The notes under the pieces: model-generated
Database searches by the model: none
The model's input: the letters and a program-made list of their open reading frames with translations, nothing else
Told to the model about the DNA's origin: nothing
Made by a program: the position numbers and the translations under genes
Shown here: in pieces, positions 19,601 through 27,429 of the stretch
How positions within the stretch are numbered: the stretch's first letter is position 1
Layout of the letters: each line of letters starts with the position of its first letter
Origin: a virus
Virus record (IMG/VR): IMGVR_UViG_3300032304_000554
Span: 1-43,960 of that record
Length of the DNA: 43,960 bases
Direction: 5' to 3' (one strand)

Positions 19601-22600
19601 GAAGAAGTTACTGTTAACTTCTTTTTCCATAACGTATACCACGCCTGGATTTTCAAACGTGATATCTGTCTCAGGAGCAGACACTACTAAAACATTCCCC
19701 GACGGATCTAATTCCATTGCGTAACCAAATCTATCGCCTGTTCCGAATGTGGTTCCTGATTCTAAATCACTATAGTCTTCTAACGACGATGCAGTTAGTG
19801 TTTGCACTAACTCAAAAATTTCACTGTCGTTTCTTTTGTAAACAAAAACTTTTCCAGAGTTATCAGGAGATACAGTTGAAACTATTTCCCAAGGATCGCC
19901 AAAGTCCGGACGTTGATTGTAACTTCTTAATGCTGAATCTATTACAGCAATGCTGACTAACTTGTAGTAGATGTCATTGTATCTTACAGTGTCATTTTCA
20001 ATATATTCGTAATCTGGTCTCCAGAATCCCCTATAGTTGGAAATAAAATCACCGTCGCAGTCAGGAGCACCAACAACCAAAGTGCGGCCGTCAACACTCA
20101 TAGTTAGACTTGTACCAAATCGATCATCTTCCTTGATCAGTTCTGCTACTTGGTTAGGACTTAGTATTCCCGAAGCCAAGGTAGACCCGTCATCTTCAAT
20201 GGCAATATTTTGCGGCAGAGAGCAATGAGTTGTAATAGGATCTACTTTTACCCAATCGTGTGATTCGAATAATGCCTGAGTACTACCGTCGCCGTAGGTG
20301 TCGATAACTGCCTTGTAAAGATCTCCTCGGAACCAAACTATACTGTTTGTAGGATAAAACGTACCTACAGAATTGTCATAAATTCCTTTGTAGTTTATAT
20401 TTTCAAGAATAGACCACGAACCGCTGACGGTGTACGAAAATAGGTAAACTCTACCTTTGTTATTCAGTGAACCTGGCGCTGAAACTGCTAGGTAATATGT
20501 ACCCGAGGCCCCGCCAATAGAAATCGCTGATCCGAAATATTCTTGATTTGACGGTCTAGGACTCAATATAGTTTTTGTTAAATTCCATTGTTCTTGAACA
20601 AATTCGTATATTGAAATAAATCCTTGTTCTGTACGTCCTGGATCAGTACCGGTTGCCGACGCATCAATTAGCGATGCCGGTTCCCAATCTCCGGAATATA
20701 TGTTTATAGTACTGCCGTCGATAGATACTACATTACGCACTGCCTTCCATAACTTACCTTCGTATAGAACTATGTCTCCTTCATTGTAACCCAATGCAGG
20801 ATTATAATCTCCTTGATAGTAAGAAGTCATTGCGCTAGCGAAAGGAGAACCAATAATTAACCATCTTGAGTCGAAACTCAAAGTCATTTGTTCGCCCCAC
20901 GATCCCAAGGTATTATTTGCAAAACCCTGCGGCGGTCCAATAATTTGTCTTAGGCTAAGACCTGTTGGTGTTTCAATATACACCATCACATAGCCCGAGC
21001 CAGGTATGCTAGCTATAATGCGTTTGTTTTTGTCGTCATACAGAACTTTAGCTCCTGTTCTACTAGGATCCGAAACACCGTAATCGCTAATAGACTTGGC
21101 GCTGTATTGTTTTTTCTTCTGTACAACTTCCCATAGATTATTTTGATCTTTATCAATCCATAGTTTAGCATTGTCTGGCAATAGCGCCGCATCCGGACGA
21201 TTAAGAAGTTCATAGTCACTGTGTCTTGCAGACACTAGACTCCACACGTTGGCAAAAGAACTAGCTTCAAATTCTGGATCTTCAGCGTCCTCAGCTATGG
21301 TAATTGTTATAGTTGATGTACTGTCTTCTGGAATAGTTGTTACTTCATATAATCCAGTTAACTTGGAAATCTTAAATCCTACAACATCGCCTACTTCAAA
21401 TGAATGCGGTCTATTAAAGGAGATAACTAATTCTGTTTCGTTTCTTTCGATCCCCACTACAAATAAAATCGAAGACTGTGTAAATCTATATACATTCCAA
21501 GAAATACCTTCGAATGTGATCCATATATTTTCGTTGACAACTAAATTTTCAATGTCTAATGCTAACAGTGCTTCACGAGATCCAACCACTCGTTCTACTT
21601 GATCTGCTTTAACATATCCTGCTGTTAAAAAAGGCAATGATTCATAAGACGTAGGAATCATTCCTTGAGAAATAGTCTGAGGCAATATTGTAAAATCTGG
21701 AGTAGATATTCTATAGAATCGATCTGCTGGATCTGAAGGAATGTTATTAACGTAAAGTATCGGCTGCGGATCGATTAAAAAGTTATCTTTAAAAACTTGA
21801 ATTTCTAATTCTTGTAGCTGATCGTAACCACCAATTTTACCTACACGGAATGCCCATTCTTCATTTAGTACAATACTTGACTTATCTGTTTCGCTGAGCT
21901 TGTCAAAGATTTTTACTATTGAATTGTTTGTGCCTTTTTCTCTAATAAATCCTCTGTAGAGTCTTAACTGTGTTACTGGATCTTCGGCAAGATTTTGTAG
22001 GTATGTTCGTGTTTGATATCCAATCGTATGACGTGCTAGTTCACGTTGAGTTATTCCTACTCCGTCTGTATCAACTTCGAAGTAGTCTTCGAATAAGTTA
22101 ATTCTATAATCAAAATTGGGAACTAGTGATTTTGTTGGGGTGGAATCTAGCCTACTCCAGCTTGCATCATCAAACTCCTCAACACCTTGTTGTGTGAACT
22201 GGCTTACCCAATAGTAAGATTTATATTGTACAATGTCGCCTAGTTTATAGTCAGCAAATGGCACCCATGCATCAATAGCAACGTTATCAAACAAGAAGCC
22301 TGGACTTGTATAATCGCCATCCCAGTCTGTGGTGCGGAATCCCTGCACCTTAATTCTATCTTGTCTGTAACCTGTGGTCTTTTCATAAACAACGTCATTG
22401 AACACTGTTCTGTCGCTGAATACAACTACGTTTTCTTTTAATACATAAAATGCTTTTAGATAATAGATACCTTCAGTGGTATCGGTTATAGAGATTTCAA
22501 TTGTTTGAAAATCTCTATTCACATTAATATATTCTGGGCGTAGCGGTGTTCCGTTACTTTTTAATATTTGATAATCATAAAAACTATCTAAGAAACTTTC

Positions 22601-25600
22601 TGCAACGCCAACTGGCAGCTTGATTGTTATTTTTTCTGCTAGCGGACTTAGCGTGATTAAAGAACCAACGTCCCAGTTATGACGTGTCCAGAACATAAAT
22701 TCTTTAGCAGACGTTGTCCAATTTTTTGATACCTTAAGTACTTTGTCATATTGATCAAAAGAAAATCCTATTGATTTAAGATAGGCTTCATAGCCTAACA
22801 TAAAATCAACTACCTGCTGTATAGTAGTTAACTCCTCGCCGTAGGAAAGTTTTTTTAGATTAAAAAAGTTGAAACTTCTTCTTTGAAATGCTTCAGCTGC
22901 GCCTCTTAGGGGCAACTTTGGTAATCTAGTCCAGCTGTTTTTATCAAACTCGTCGGATTGATTTGTTTTTAAGGCTCGATAATAATCACCTCTGAAAAGA
23001 ACAATTTCTCCGTTGTTAAATGCTCTGTCAGGATTCCAATTAGTAAATGGCGAGCTAACTCCGCCCACACTGATCACCGGATCAGTTTGTGTCGAAATCG
23101 ATTCGTAATAGTAAAAGAACGGATTAATAGCATCGTAGCCGGTAATTTGCCAACCGCGATTGGTTTTCTCAATCAACACACCGCTGTAGCCTATCGAAGC
23201 AATTGGCACACTAACATTAAAAATTATGTCGTAGTTTTCTGGAGGAATAAAAATACTGCTAGACGTTGACCGCGGGCTCTTAGAATCTAACAAATATTTT
23301 TGTTGAGCCTTGTCTACAAATCCTGAAATTCTCGACGTAAGTGCAACATCAATGCTTGATATTTTTTCTCTAATGGTATCTAAATTTAATCCTAGATATT
23401 TTACATATGCAACTAGATAATTTACCAGTCCAGAAGAAAGTTCTTCTCCAACGTCAGGTATAACAATGTCGCTGAGAGTGAAAAATTTATTTGACGATGT
23501 ATCAATTAATTGGCCTAATCTATTTGTAGTCTTTCTTGATAGATCAAATCCTTTATTGATAAAGTCAAATGGCTTCAATAACATCAATGCTATTGTTACA
23601 GCAAATGGCCATTCTGAGCTAGATCTCCAAGCATACTCCACTGGTCCGATATCGCCAAACACAAAACTGCCTTTGTTGTTTACTAAGGTGAAATTTAATG
23701 CTAGGCCTGAATCTAATGGGCTCAATAGTTTTCCGTCGGCATCTACCGGAATGTGTTGTAAAATTGTAGATCTTTTGTATCTGTCGTAGATTCCTGCTGT
23801 TGTGCCTTGTCGAATAATTCCGTCTCGCAGATCTTCCCAAAGAATTAAGTTATTACTGGTATACGGTGCCGGACCATATTCGTCTTCCCACCACACTGGC
23901 TGTTCTGAAAATCCCAACATTTCCCAAGGGCAGCGATGCGGACGATCTGTGTCATAGAAGTGTTTATACACGCCTCTCCAATAGCCAGGTAGATTAATTC
24001 CACCTGTTTGGTCTGTCATAGAGCTGTATGTATAAGTGAAACTATTTTCTGAATCAAAATACTCGTTGAGAGTGTAGCCAATATTAGAATTAGAAATCCA
24101 TTTTAAAAATTCTTGACTTACAATGTTGTTGATTTGAGATTTAGAAAATTCGGCCGCTCCAAAATAGCCGCCCAGTACAGCATCAATATTAAACACTGCC
24201 TCGTCGTACGGCTGTTTAATGTTGTTGTAGATTCTTAATTCTAATTCTAATAACAAGTCGTCTCGATAATCACCGTAGCAAACTGTAATACTTCCGTCGT
24301 GACCTTGTATAACTTCCTGTGGTACAGAATAGGTATCGTCGATGAATTTTTTAGGAAGATATTTCTTGTACAATCCTAACTTGGTAGGTGTAGGCGGAAT
24401 ATAACTAAAGCTGGTAGAAACATATTCTCTAATTTCAACTACATCACCTTCTTGAAGATCGATATTCAAAACAACAAAGCCAAAATTAGAATTAAAACTA
24501 TAATCTGTATTAACAATCAACTGTTGTTGATTTATGTAGACATACACTGCTCGTCTACTCAATTCTTCTAAATTAAATTTCTGAGAAAGTGCAAATGTCT
24601 TAATACCGATATCTTCAACTTCGTAAGTTATAGTAGTGTACGCACCCGATCCTATCATGTCTGAATCAGCAAACGGGCTAACTGATGTTTTTGTTTTAGA
24701 TAAAAAATTTACGATGTCATCTACAAATTCAGGAATATTATCATTAGATAAAAATTCTGTTGATTTTACAAGAAAACTATTTTTAAATTCTGAATAAGAT
24801 TTTTTTGCAAACTGTATAGATTTAATAGCATTGAATTTTTTATCGCACAACAAATACATTGACAACGGAGAAATTCCAGAATGCTTTAAAAAACGTTTTC
24901 CGTATTTTCTATAATCAAACAGATTTCGAAGATTCGAATCTCCAGGAATTGATCCAACAAATTTTTTGTCCCACTCTACCGCTGTTAACAAATGGTCAAG
25001 TGCTTCGCCAAAGGTAAAGGATTGTAAATTTTGATTCAACGGATTTTTTTCTAGCCCAACTGGGATTTCGTAATATCCTAGCTTTGGCTCTACCGTTGAA
25101 ACAATTTTGAGAGATAGAACATCACCTGCGGCAAAAGTTCGATTAAATGTAAATTCATCGTTGAATCGTGTGTAAGTTACGTCAATCTTAAATCCATTAA
25201 GATAAAAATTGATTTCTGATCCTATAGAATTATCAAAGTCAGTCCACTCTACAGATTGTAAAATTACCTTATTAGTAGCAGCATCAATAGTTACTGAATC
25301 AATTATCGGTTGAACAAATTGTCCTTCGAGTAATTGCCATCCGTTTTGATACCCTTTGTTGTCATTGAATAGATAAAATCCAGTAGAAATATCTATTTTT
25401 TTATTTCTTTTTTCTTCTAAGTAAGACACAGAGTCTGTATCCCACGGCCATTCGAATTGTATATCTCCAACGTTATCAATATTAAGATAGCTTAGGCTAA
25501 ATCCCAATTCTGGATCCGGAACACTGGTGCCTATTTTGTAAGAAAACAATTTTGTTCCTGTAAAAGAACTAACCGGATATTTTTCTAGATTACTAAAACT

Positions 25601-27421
25601 TACTCCGTCTTGGTCAAAGGCGTCAAACAACGGTGCTTGATTTGTCTTGATTTTTTCTTGGCTGGCGACCCAGTTGGTTCCGTTAAAATGATACATTTTT
25701 CCGAAATTCGCTGCGCCTCTTTTAATCAGCACTCCATCTCCGAGGTTAGACACTCCGTCGGCTTCTAGTCTAAGATGTATTTGACGTCTGTTATTATGAG
25801 TAATAAATTCTACTCGATAAATTTTATTATTTGTTAAAACATCAGTGTCAGCTACAACTAAAACTCTTGCACCTTCAAACAAAAATTCACCGTCAACGTT
25901 GTAACCTGTGCTGCCTTCAATTTTACTAAAAACATCCGATGTAAATGTGTCAACATAGTCAACACTGGCTTTGGCTAAAGATCCGTGATTAATTAATTGT
26001 AGATCTGCTTGAAATTCAATAATAGGACGTTTAGCACGTTGTGATTCGTTCGCAGGAAAATCTTGTCCTCGACTTTTAAATGCAAATTCTAAAACAGATC
26101 TGTGGAACCATCTGTTATAACGACTCCACGGATTTCCATCTTTAGATGTTCTACCAATGACTATATAATCTTTTTCACCGGGAAATGCTGTGGCATCGTC
26201 GAACGGTTCCGAATCGAATCCTGCATTATCAAACAGCACTTCTGGTGCGTTGGTATCAATGGGTGGGGCCACGAGATCATTAAAGCGTATCAACGCAATG
26301 GCTTCACCTACTCCTTCTACCAACCAAGTGTCTGAAGCATATTTTTGAGGAGTTACTTTTCCTCTAAAAGAAACAACCAGACCGTTAGTAAACTCGATAC
26401 CGTTACTGCTGGTATACTCAGTCTTGCCGAGTATTTCTTTTTCTATATCTATTTTTGTGTTATCTTCAATATCTGATATAATGAATCGTCCGAATCGATC
26501 AGGTGTAATTGACGATTGATAAAACAACACATCTGGAGCATCTAGCGGCACCTCAAACACAACATCACCTATTTCGGCACCGTTGTTTGTAACACCGATG
26601 TTGTAATTTAATACCGAACCAACTCCAACAGATTCTATAAACTCCCAATCTTCAGAATTTAGATTAATTGAACTTCCGTCAGTAGGACTAATGTCGACTT
26701 TGGCTCTCCATAGCTTTTCATCAAATGTTGCCAACTGTCCAGCTTGGTATGACAATATAGGATTATACAGCAAACTTCCTGTGTCATAATTTGTTTTAAT
26801 AGTAAACCCTTCTCTAGGAACGTTTACCTTAAAAGTATATTTTTGGCCTCTGTAAAGTGTTACTGATGGATTGTTAGTAAATCCGTCAGGAGAGAATATG
26901 TAAGTTGATCCAAATCCCAGTGTTACTTTATAAGTGCTTGTGATGCCTACATAATTTCCAAATACGTTAACTGAGGGGGGACCTAGCGGTTCCCAAAAAT
27001 ATTCTCGATAATTTGCAAACTTGTCCCAGTCAATGGGAGGATTCCACGTATAGTGTTTTTGTTCTGTGGTTTTATTATCATTGTCTTCATTATTTCCAAA
27101 GAATTTAATTTGATTCTTTAAATCAATGTAGTCAACAAAACTTTCAATTTTATCTGAGTTTCTAGTTATAACACCAGGCTCTAGCTGATACCTACTTCTA
27201 AGTGTTTGGTCGTCATCTAAATAGATATCTGAAGATCTAAATGTCTTTCCGTACCTGCGGCCGATATAGCCTGTGGTCTTTTCTAGTACCCCTGGTTGAA
27301 CCAACGGGTCTAACACTGCTCCCAAGAATTTAGAGTTGGTTTCTGTTCTAAATATCGAAGGCAGTAATTCTACTGTTCTTCTAATCGGTAGCTGACTCTT
27401 AGGAAAAATTTTATCTGTCAT
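13604..27421 (-). CDS. Giant (4605 aa) tail/baseplate structural protein with FG-GAP beta-propeller
   Basis: Seen, by approximate residue: 1-170, a conserved-looking head (L-P-I-R-R-T-V-E-L-L-P). 1145-1190, a Trp/Tyr-rich block (D-T-D-R-P-H-R-C-P-W-E-M-L-G-F). About 2105-2760, seven repeats with an F-G-x-[AS]-[IVML] start, a V-V-[GS]-[AS]-P core and a G-x-V-[YF]-[VL]-F end, matching an integrin-alpha-like FG-GAP propeller. Six segments (near 227, 1480, 1740, 2225, 2370 and 2490) have the G-D-x-V-x-Y-x-G-x-x-Y-x-A pattern of CBM5/12 chitin-binding-type modules. Near 3150-3200 and 3500-3565, G-x-G-Y...P-x-V repeats. From 3620 to the end, repeated D-G-S-T-x-x-F / V-x-V-N-G units like tail-fibre beta-sandwiches. 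By synteny it follows gp6, where T4 has gp7. Inference: a wedge-attached peripheral or adhesive protein, possibly standing in for gp7-gp10. No stops or frameshifts across 13.8 kb. Confidence 0.75.
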   Translation of the reverse strand: MTDKIFPKSQLPIRRTVELLPSIFRTETNSKFLGAVLDPLVQPGVLEKTTGYIGRRYGKTFRSSDIYLDDDQTLRSRYQLEPGVITRNSDKIESFVDYIDLKNQIKFFGNNEDNDNKTTEQKHYTWNPPIDWDKFANYREYFWEPLGPPSVNVFGNYVGITSTYKVTLGFGSTYIFSPDGFTNNPSVTLYRGQKYTFKVNVPREGFTIKTNYDTGSLLYNPILSYQAGQLATFDEKLWRAKVDISPTDGSSINLNSEDWEFIESVGVGSVLNYNIGVTNNGAEIGDVVFEVPLDAPDVLFYQSSITPDRFGRFIISDIEDNTKIDIEKEILGKTEYTSSNGIEFTNGLVVSFRGKVTPQKYASDTWLVEGVGEAIALIRFNDLVAPPIDTNAPEVLFDNAGFDSEPFDDATAFPGEKDYIVIGRTSKDGNPWSRYNRWFHRSVLEFAFKSRGQDFPANESQRAKRPIIEFQADLQLINHGSLAKASVDYVDTFTSDVFSKIEGSTGYNVDGEFLFEGARVLVVADTDVLTNNKIYRVEFITHNNRRQIHLRLEADGVSNLGDGVLIKRGAANFGKMYHFNGTNWVASQEKIKTNQAPLFDAFDQDGVSFSNLEKYPVSSFTGTKLFSYKIGTSVPDPELGFSLSYLNIDNVGDIQFEWPWDTDSVSYLEEKRNKKIDISTGFYLFNDNKGYQNGWQLLEGQFVQPIIDSVTIDAATNKVILQSVEWTDFDNSIGSEINFYLNGFKIDVTYTRFNDEFTFNRTFAAGDVLSLKIVSTVEPKLGYYEIPVGLEKNPLNQNLQSFTFGEALDHLLTAVEWDKKFVGSIPGDSNLRNLFDYRKYGKRFLKHSGISPLSMYLLCDKKFNAIKSIQFAKKSYSEFKNSFLVKSTEFLSNDNIPEFVDDIVNFLSKTKTSVSPFADSDMIGSGAYTTITYEVEDIGIKTFALSQKFNLEELSRRAVYVYINQQQLIVNTDYSFNSNFGFVVLNIDLQEGDVVEIREYVSTSFSYIPPTPTKLGLYKKYLPKKFIDDTYSVPQEVIQGHDGSITVCYGDYRDDLLLELELRIYNNIKQPYDEAVFNIDAVLGGYFGAAEFSKSQINNIVSQEFLKWISNSNIGYTLNEYFDSENSFTYTYSSMTDQTGGINLPGYWRGVYKHFYDTDRPHRCPWEMLGFSEQPVWWEDEYGPAPYTSNNLILWEDLRDGIIRQGTTAGIYDRYKRSTILQHIPVDADGKLLSPLDSGLALNFTLVNNKGSFVFGDIGPVEYAWRSSSEWPFAVTIALMLLKPFDFINKGFDLSRKTTNRLGQLIDTSSNKFFTLSDIVIPDVGEELSSGLVNYLVAYVKYLGLNLDTIREKISSIDVALTSRISGFVDKAQQKYLLDSKSPRSTSSSIFIPPENYDIIFNVSVPIASIGYSGVLIEKTNRGWQITGYDAINPFFYYYESISTQTDPVISVGGVSSPFTNWNPDRAFNNGEIVLFRGDYYRALKTNQSDEFDKNSWTRLPKLPLRGAAEAFQRRSFNFFNLKKLSYGEELTTIQQVVDFMLGYEAYLKSIGFSFDQYDKVLKVSKNWTTSAKEFMFWTRHNWDVGSLITLSPLAEKITIKLPVGVAESFLDSFYDYQILKSNGTPLRPEYINVNRDFQTIEISITDTTEGIYYLKAFYVLKENVVVFSDRTVFNDVVYEKTTGYRQDRIKVQGFRTTDWDGDYTSPGFLFDNVAIDAWVPFADYKLGDIVQYKSYYWVSQFTQQGVEEFDDASWSRLDSTPTKSLVPNFDYRINLFEDYFEVDTDGVGITQRELARHTIGYQTRTYLQNLAEDPVTQLRLYRGFIREKGTNNSIVKIFDKLSETDKSSIVLNEEWAFRVGKIGGYDQLQELEIQVFKDNFLIDPQPILYVNNIPSDPADRFYRISTPDFTILPQTISQGMIPTSYESLPFLTAGYVKADQVERVVGSREALLALDIENLVVNENIWITFEGISWNVYRFTQSSILFVVGIERNETELVISFNRPHSFEVGDVVGFKISKLTGLYEVTTIPEDSTSTITITIAEDAEDPEFEASSFANVWSLVSARHSDYELLNRPDAALLPDNAKLWIDKDQNNLWEVVQKKKQYSAKSISDYGVSDPSRTGAKVLYDDKNKRIIASIPGSGYVMVYIETPTGLSLRQIIGPPQGFANNTLGSWGEQMTLSFDSRWLIIGSPFASAMTSYYQGDYNPALGYNEGDIVLYEGKLWKAVRNVVSIDGSTINIYSGDWEPASLIDASATGTDPGRTEQGFISIYEFVQEQWNLTKTILSPRPSNQEYFGSAISIGGASGTYYLAVSAPGSLNNKGRVYLFSYTVSGSWSILENINYKGIYDNSVGTFYPTNSIVWFRGDLYKAVIDTYGDGSTQALFESHDWVKVDPITTHCSLPQNIAIEDDGSTLASGILSPNQVAELIKEDDRFGTSLTMSVDGRTLVVGAPDCDGDFISNYRGFWRPDYEYIENDTVRYNDIYYKLVSIAVIDSALRSYNQRPDFGDPWEIVSTVSPDNSGKVFVYKRNDSEIFELVQTLTASSLEDYSDLESGTTFGTGDRFGYAMELDPSGNVLVVSAPETDITFENPGVVYVMEKEVNSNFFRIKQKLETYEDNPNEWFGQSVCVNPGGQQIIVGAKNFPFESAVTFDFPATTFDDGTTTFFDKKGYAGGVYVFEKKDGVFFLTEKLQTDLSPFESFGYSIDCAGSVIVVGSPDYIEPSGITSSGFELYEGSKIGNVRLFKKNPAVNSWETIALQLPTADISKARGVALYNNVSNFKVSDLDIVDPAKYKILGLADQELKFKTEYDPAIYSVGVEGVVTDADLAWAEKHVGELWWDISKAKWLYYEQGDTAYISSNWGKLAEGAVIQVCEWVESLLLPSEWAGIADTTEGLSLGISGQPLHPNDDVYSFRTLFNTVTGEPTGTVYYYWVKTKTTIPTSTKKRKLSGAEVEILIRDPAAAGLSFIGLAGSDTILTFNFDTQLVDNTALLNILFSKGDKNLNEIHNEYQIISENVADDIPSQSLETKWIDSLIGFDSAGNRVPDVNLPQKQKYGISFRPRQSMFIDRLPALKNTITYINNLLTAQPFSDIIDFTALTSSEDAPVPELNQYDAVVDTLLDLGIVGTIRVKQAVIRAVIVDGTIESIEVVDPGFGYKNKSPCPIVIDGDGIGAEAFGNFDQQGRLGSVTVVTGGRKYTVASASIRKFSVLVSSDEEQNGLWSIYSWDDGRRVFFRTRTQAYDVSRFWRYIDWWKDGFTPTTRVIAELVATYEEPEIQTELGDLIRVKEYGNGGWAVLEKISDQGDQFFDKYRLVGRENGTFEFLDTLYDPTVSGVGFDNVKSFDTDLYDIENTKELRIILQTVKNDILIGENKVEWNRLFFNSIRYVFAEQQYVDWAFKTSLLRATHNVGLLKQKLNYRNDNLESYVDYINEVKPYRTTIRNYTSAYESIDRYGAAVTDFDLPPIYSTIDNQILPVNSNSGGELDMYPWKWWKDNNSFSVVAIAVTASGSNYSSVPKVSIEGDGTGASATAFISSGRVVSIQVNNPGTGYTKAPTVLLVGGNGTSQDTATASAVIGDSKIRALRLGIKFDRITKDGVYGTFARSEEFVASGSSSVFDLKYPPTRDKSKITVILNDEIVLKNEYSISLYKTIVDSAEQLKGKLIFNQAPSFRSSVSISYEINDDILDSVNRINRYYSPDAGMRSKDLNQLMTGIDFGGVKIQGTTFDVTGGWDALPWFTDTWDSVEANSDYYVIVDGSTTDVVLPFTPTEGQKINVYLKRAGFSRDRDILNLQYEAEIPEQPTIRIDDPNFNENWDSTSATNPNAQMPTFIGDGSTRVIPVGIYIQTNAGDTLIFRPEESDGSVTITDPTILDTLVSGGVLSNTGGAYSTANGITAEEISIDGGQFINPDQVPAPEEIIPGQVLDSLSITVFDAPSTGTAPIQNKITISDGSTRNFDIGLRIFEASSVIVYVDKIKQQIGVHYDIDYVNNQIQFVTEPAETSYIEIFSVGVGGLAIRDYQEFIADGETNLFLTDASFQETSQVLVTVNGIVADVEFISSEEFVDAIGRTLVRFGNNPDRASVIKIICLGGGTDTDSAGYSIIRINQQTATYDGSTRNFALDNFVSLARGSVKSSVIVEVNGLALTGVDSEVVIYDGTNNTILLGRDPEKLAGAILPSNIQVFINQELQTFIQDYDYDGVAKELIINEENLSLGDRIKIEVDLDAEYTFVNNDLIINPSVTMVEDDEITITWFSEYPTMDIIQDEYTGGQTAYKLRAVPLDISYVWVYKNGVRLTRDVDFKVSVPRGVVYLTTNVDVDPYDYNNNHSTDKIKILQFGSSVFTDPVAYEIHKDMLNIYQYKRHSESDDVVLTKDLTYYDTVMYVSDTSGLTVPDASRNLPGIVLINGERISYFEKTATTLSKLRRGIFGTSIPENHLIESRIVDCGPQESIPYTESQERTDFVGDGSTTSIGPLAFVPNKVNKTSWFRGTDSQTAIPEEFGPCYELEVFVGGRRLRKDPISVYNELQGTVSPAADELIQAEFSVDGETAYIRLSEAAPAGTRITIIRRIGKTWYDKGLDTASAGATFLENTGAIPTFIAKKSTRLPE

Positions 27422-27429
27422 TTTACGCT

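Noticed and set aside
13604-27421. Many 60-260-codon frames opposite or inside the large structural genes
   Set aside because: They are shadows without ribosome sites or recognisable motifs, and the main frames are intact.
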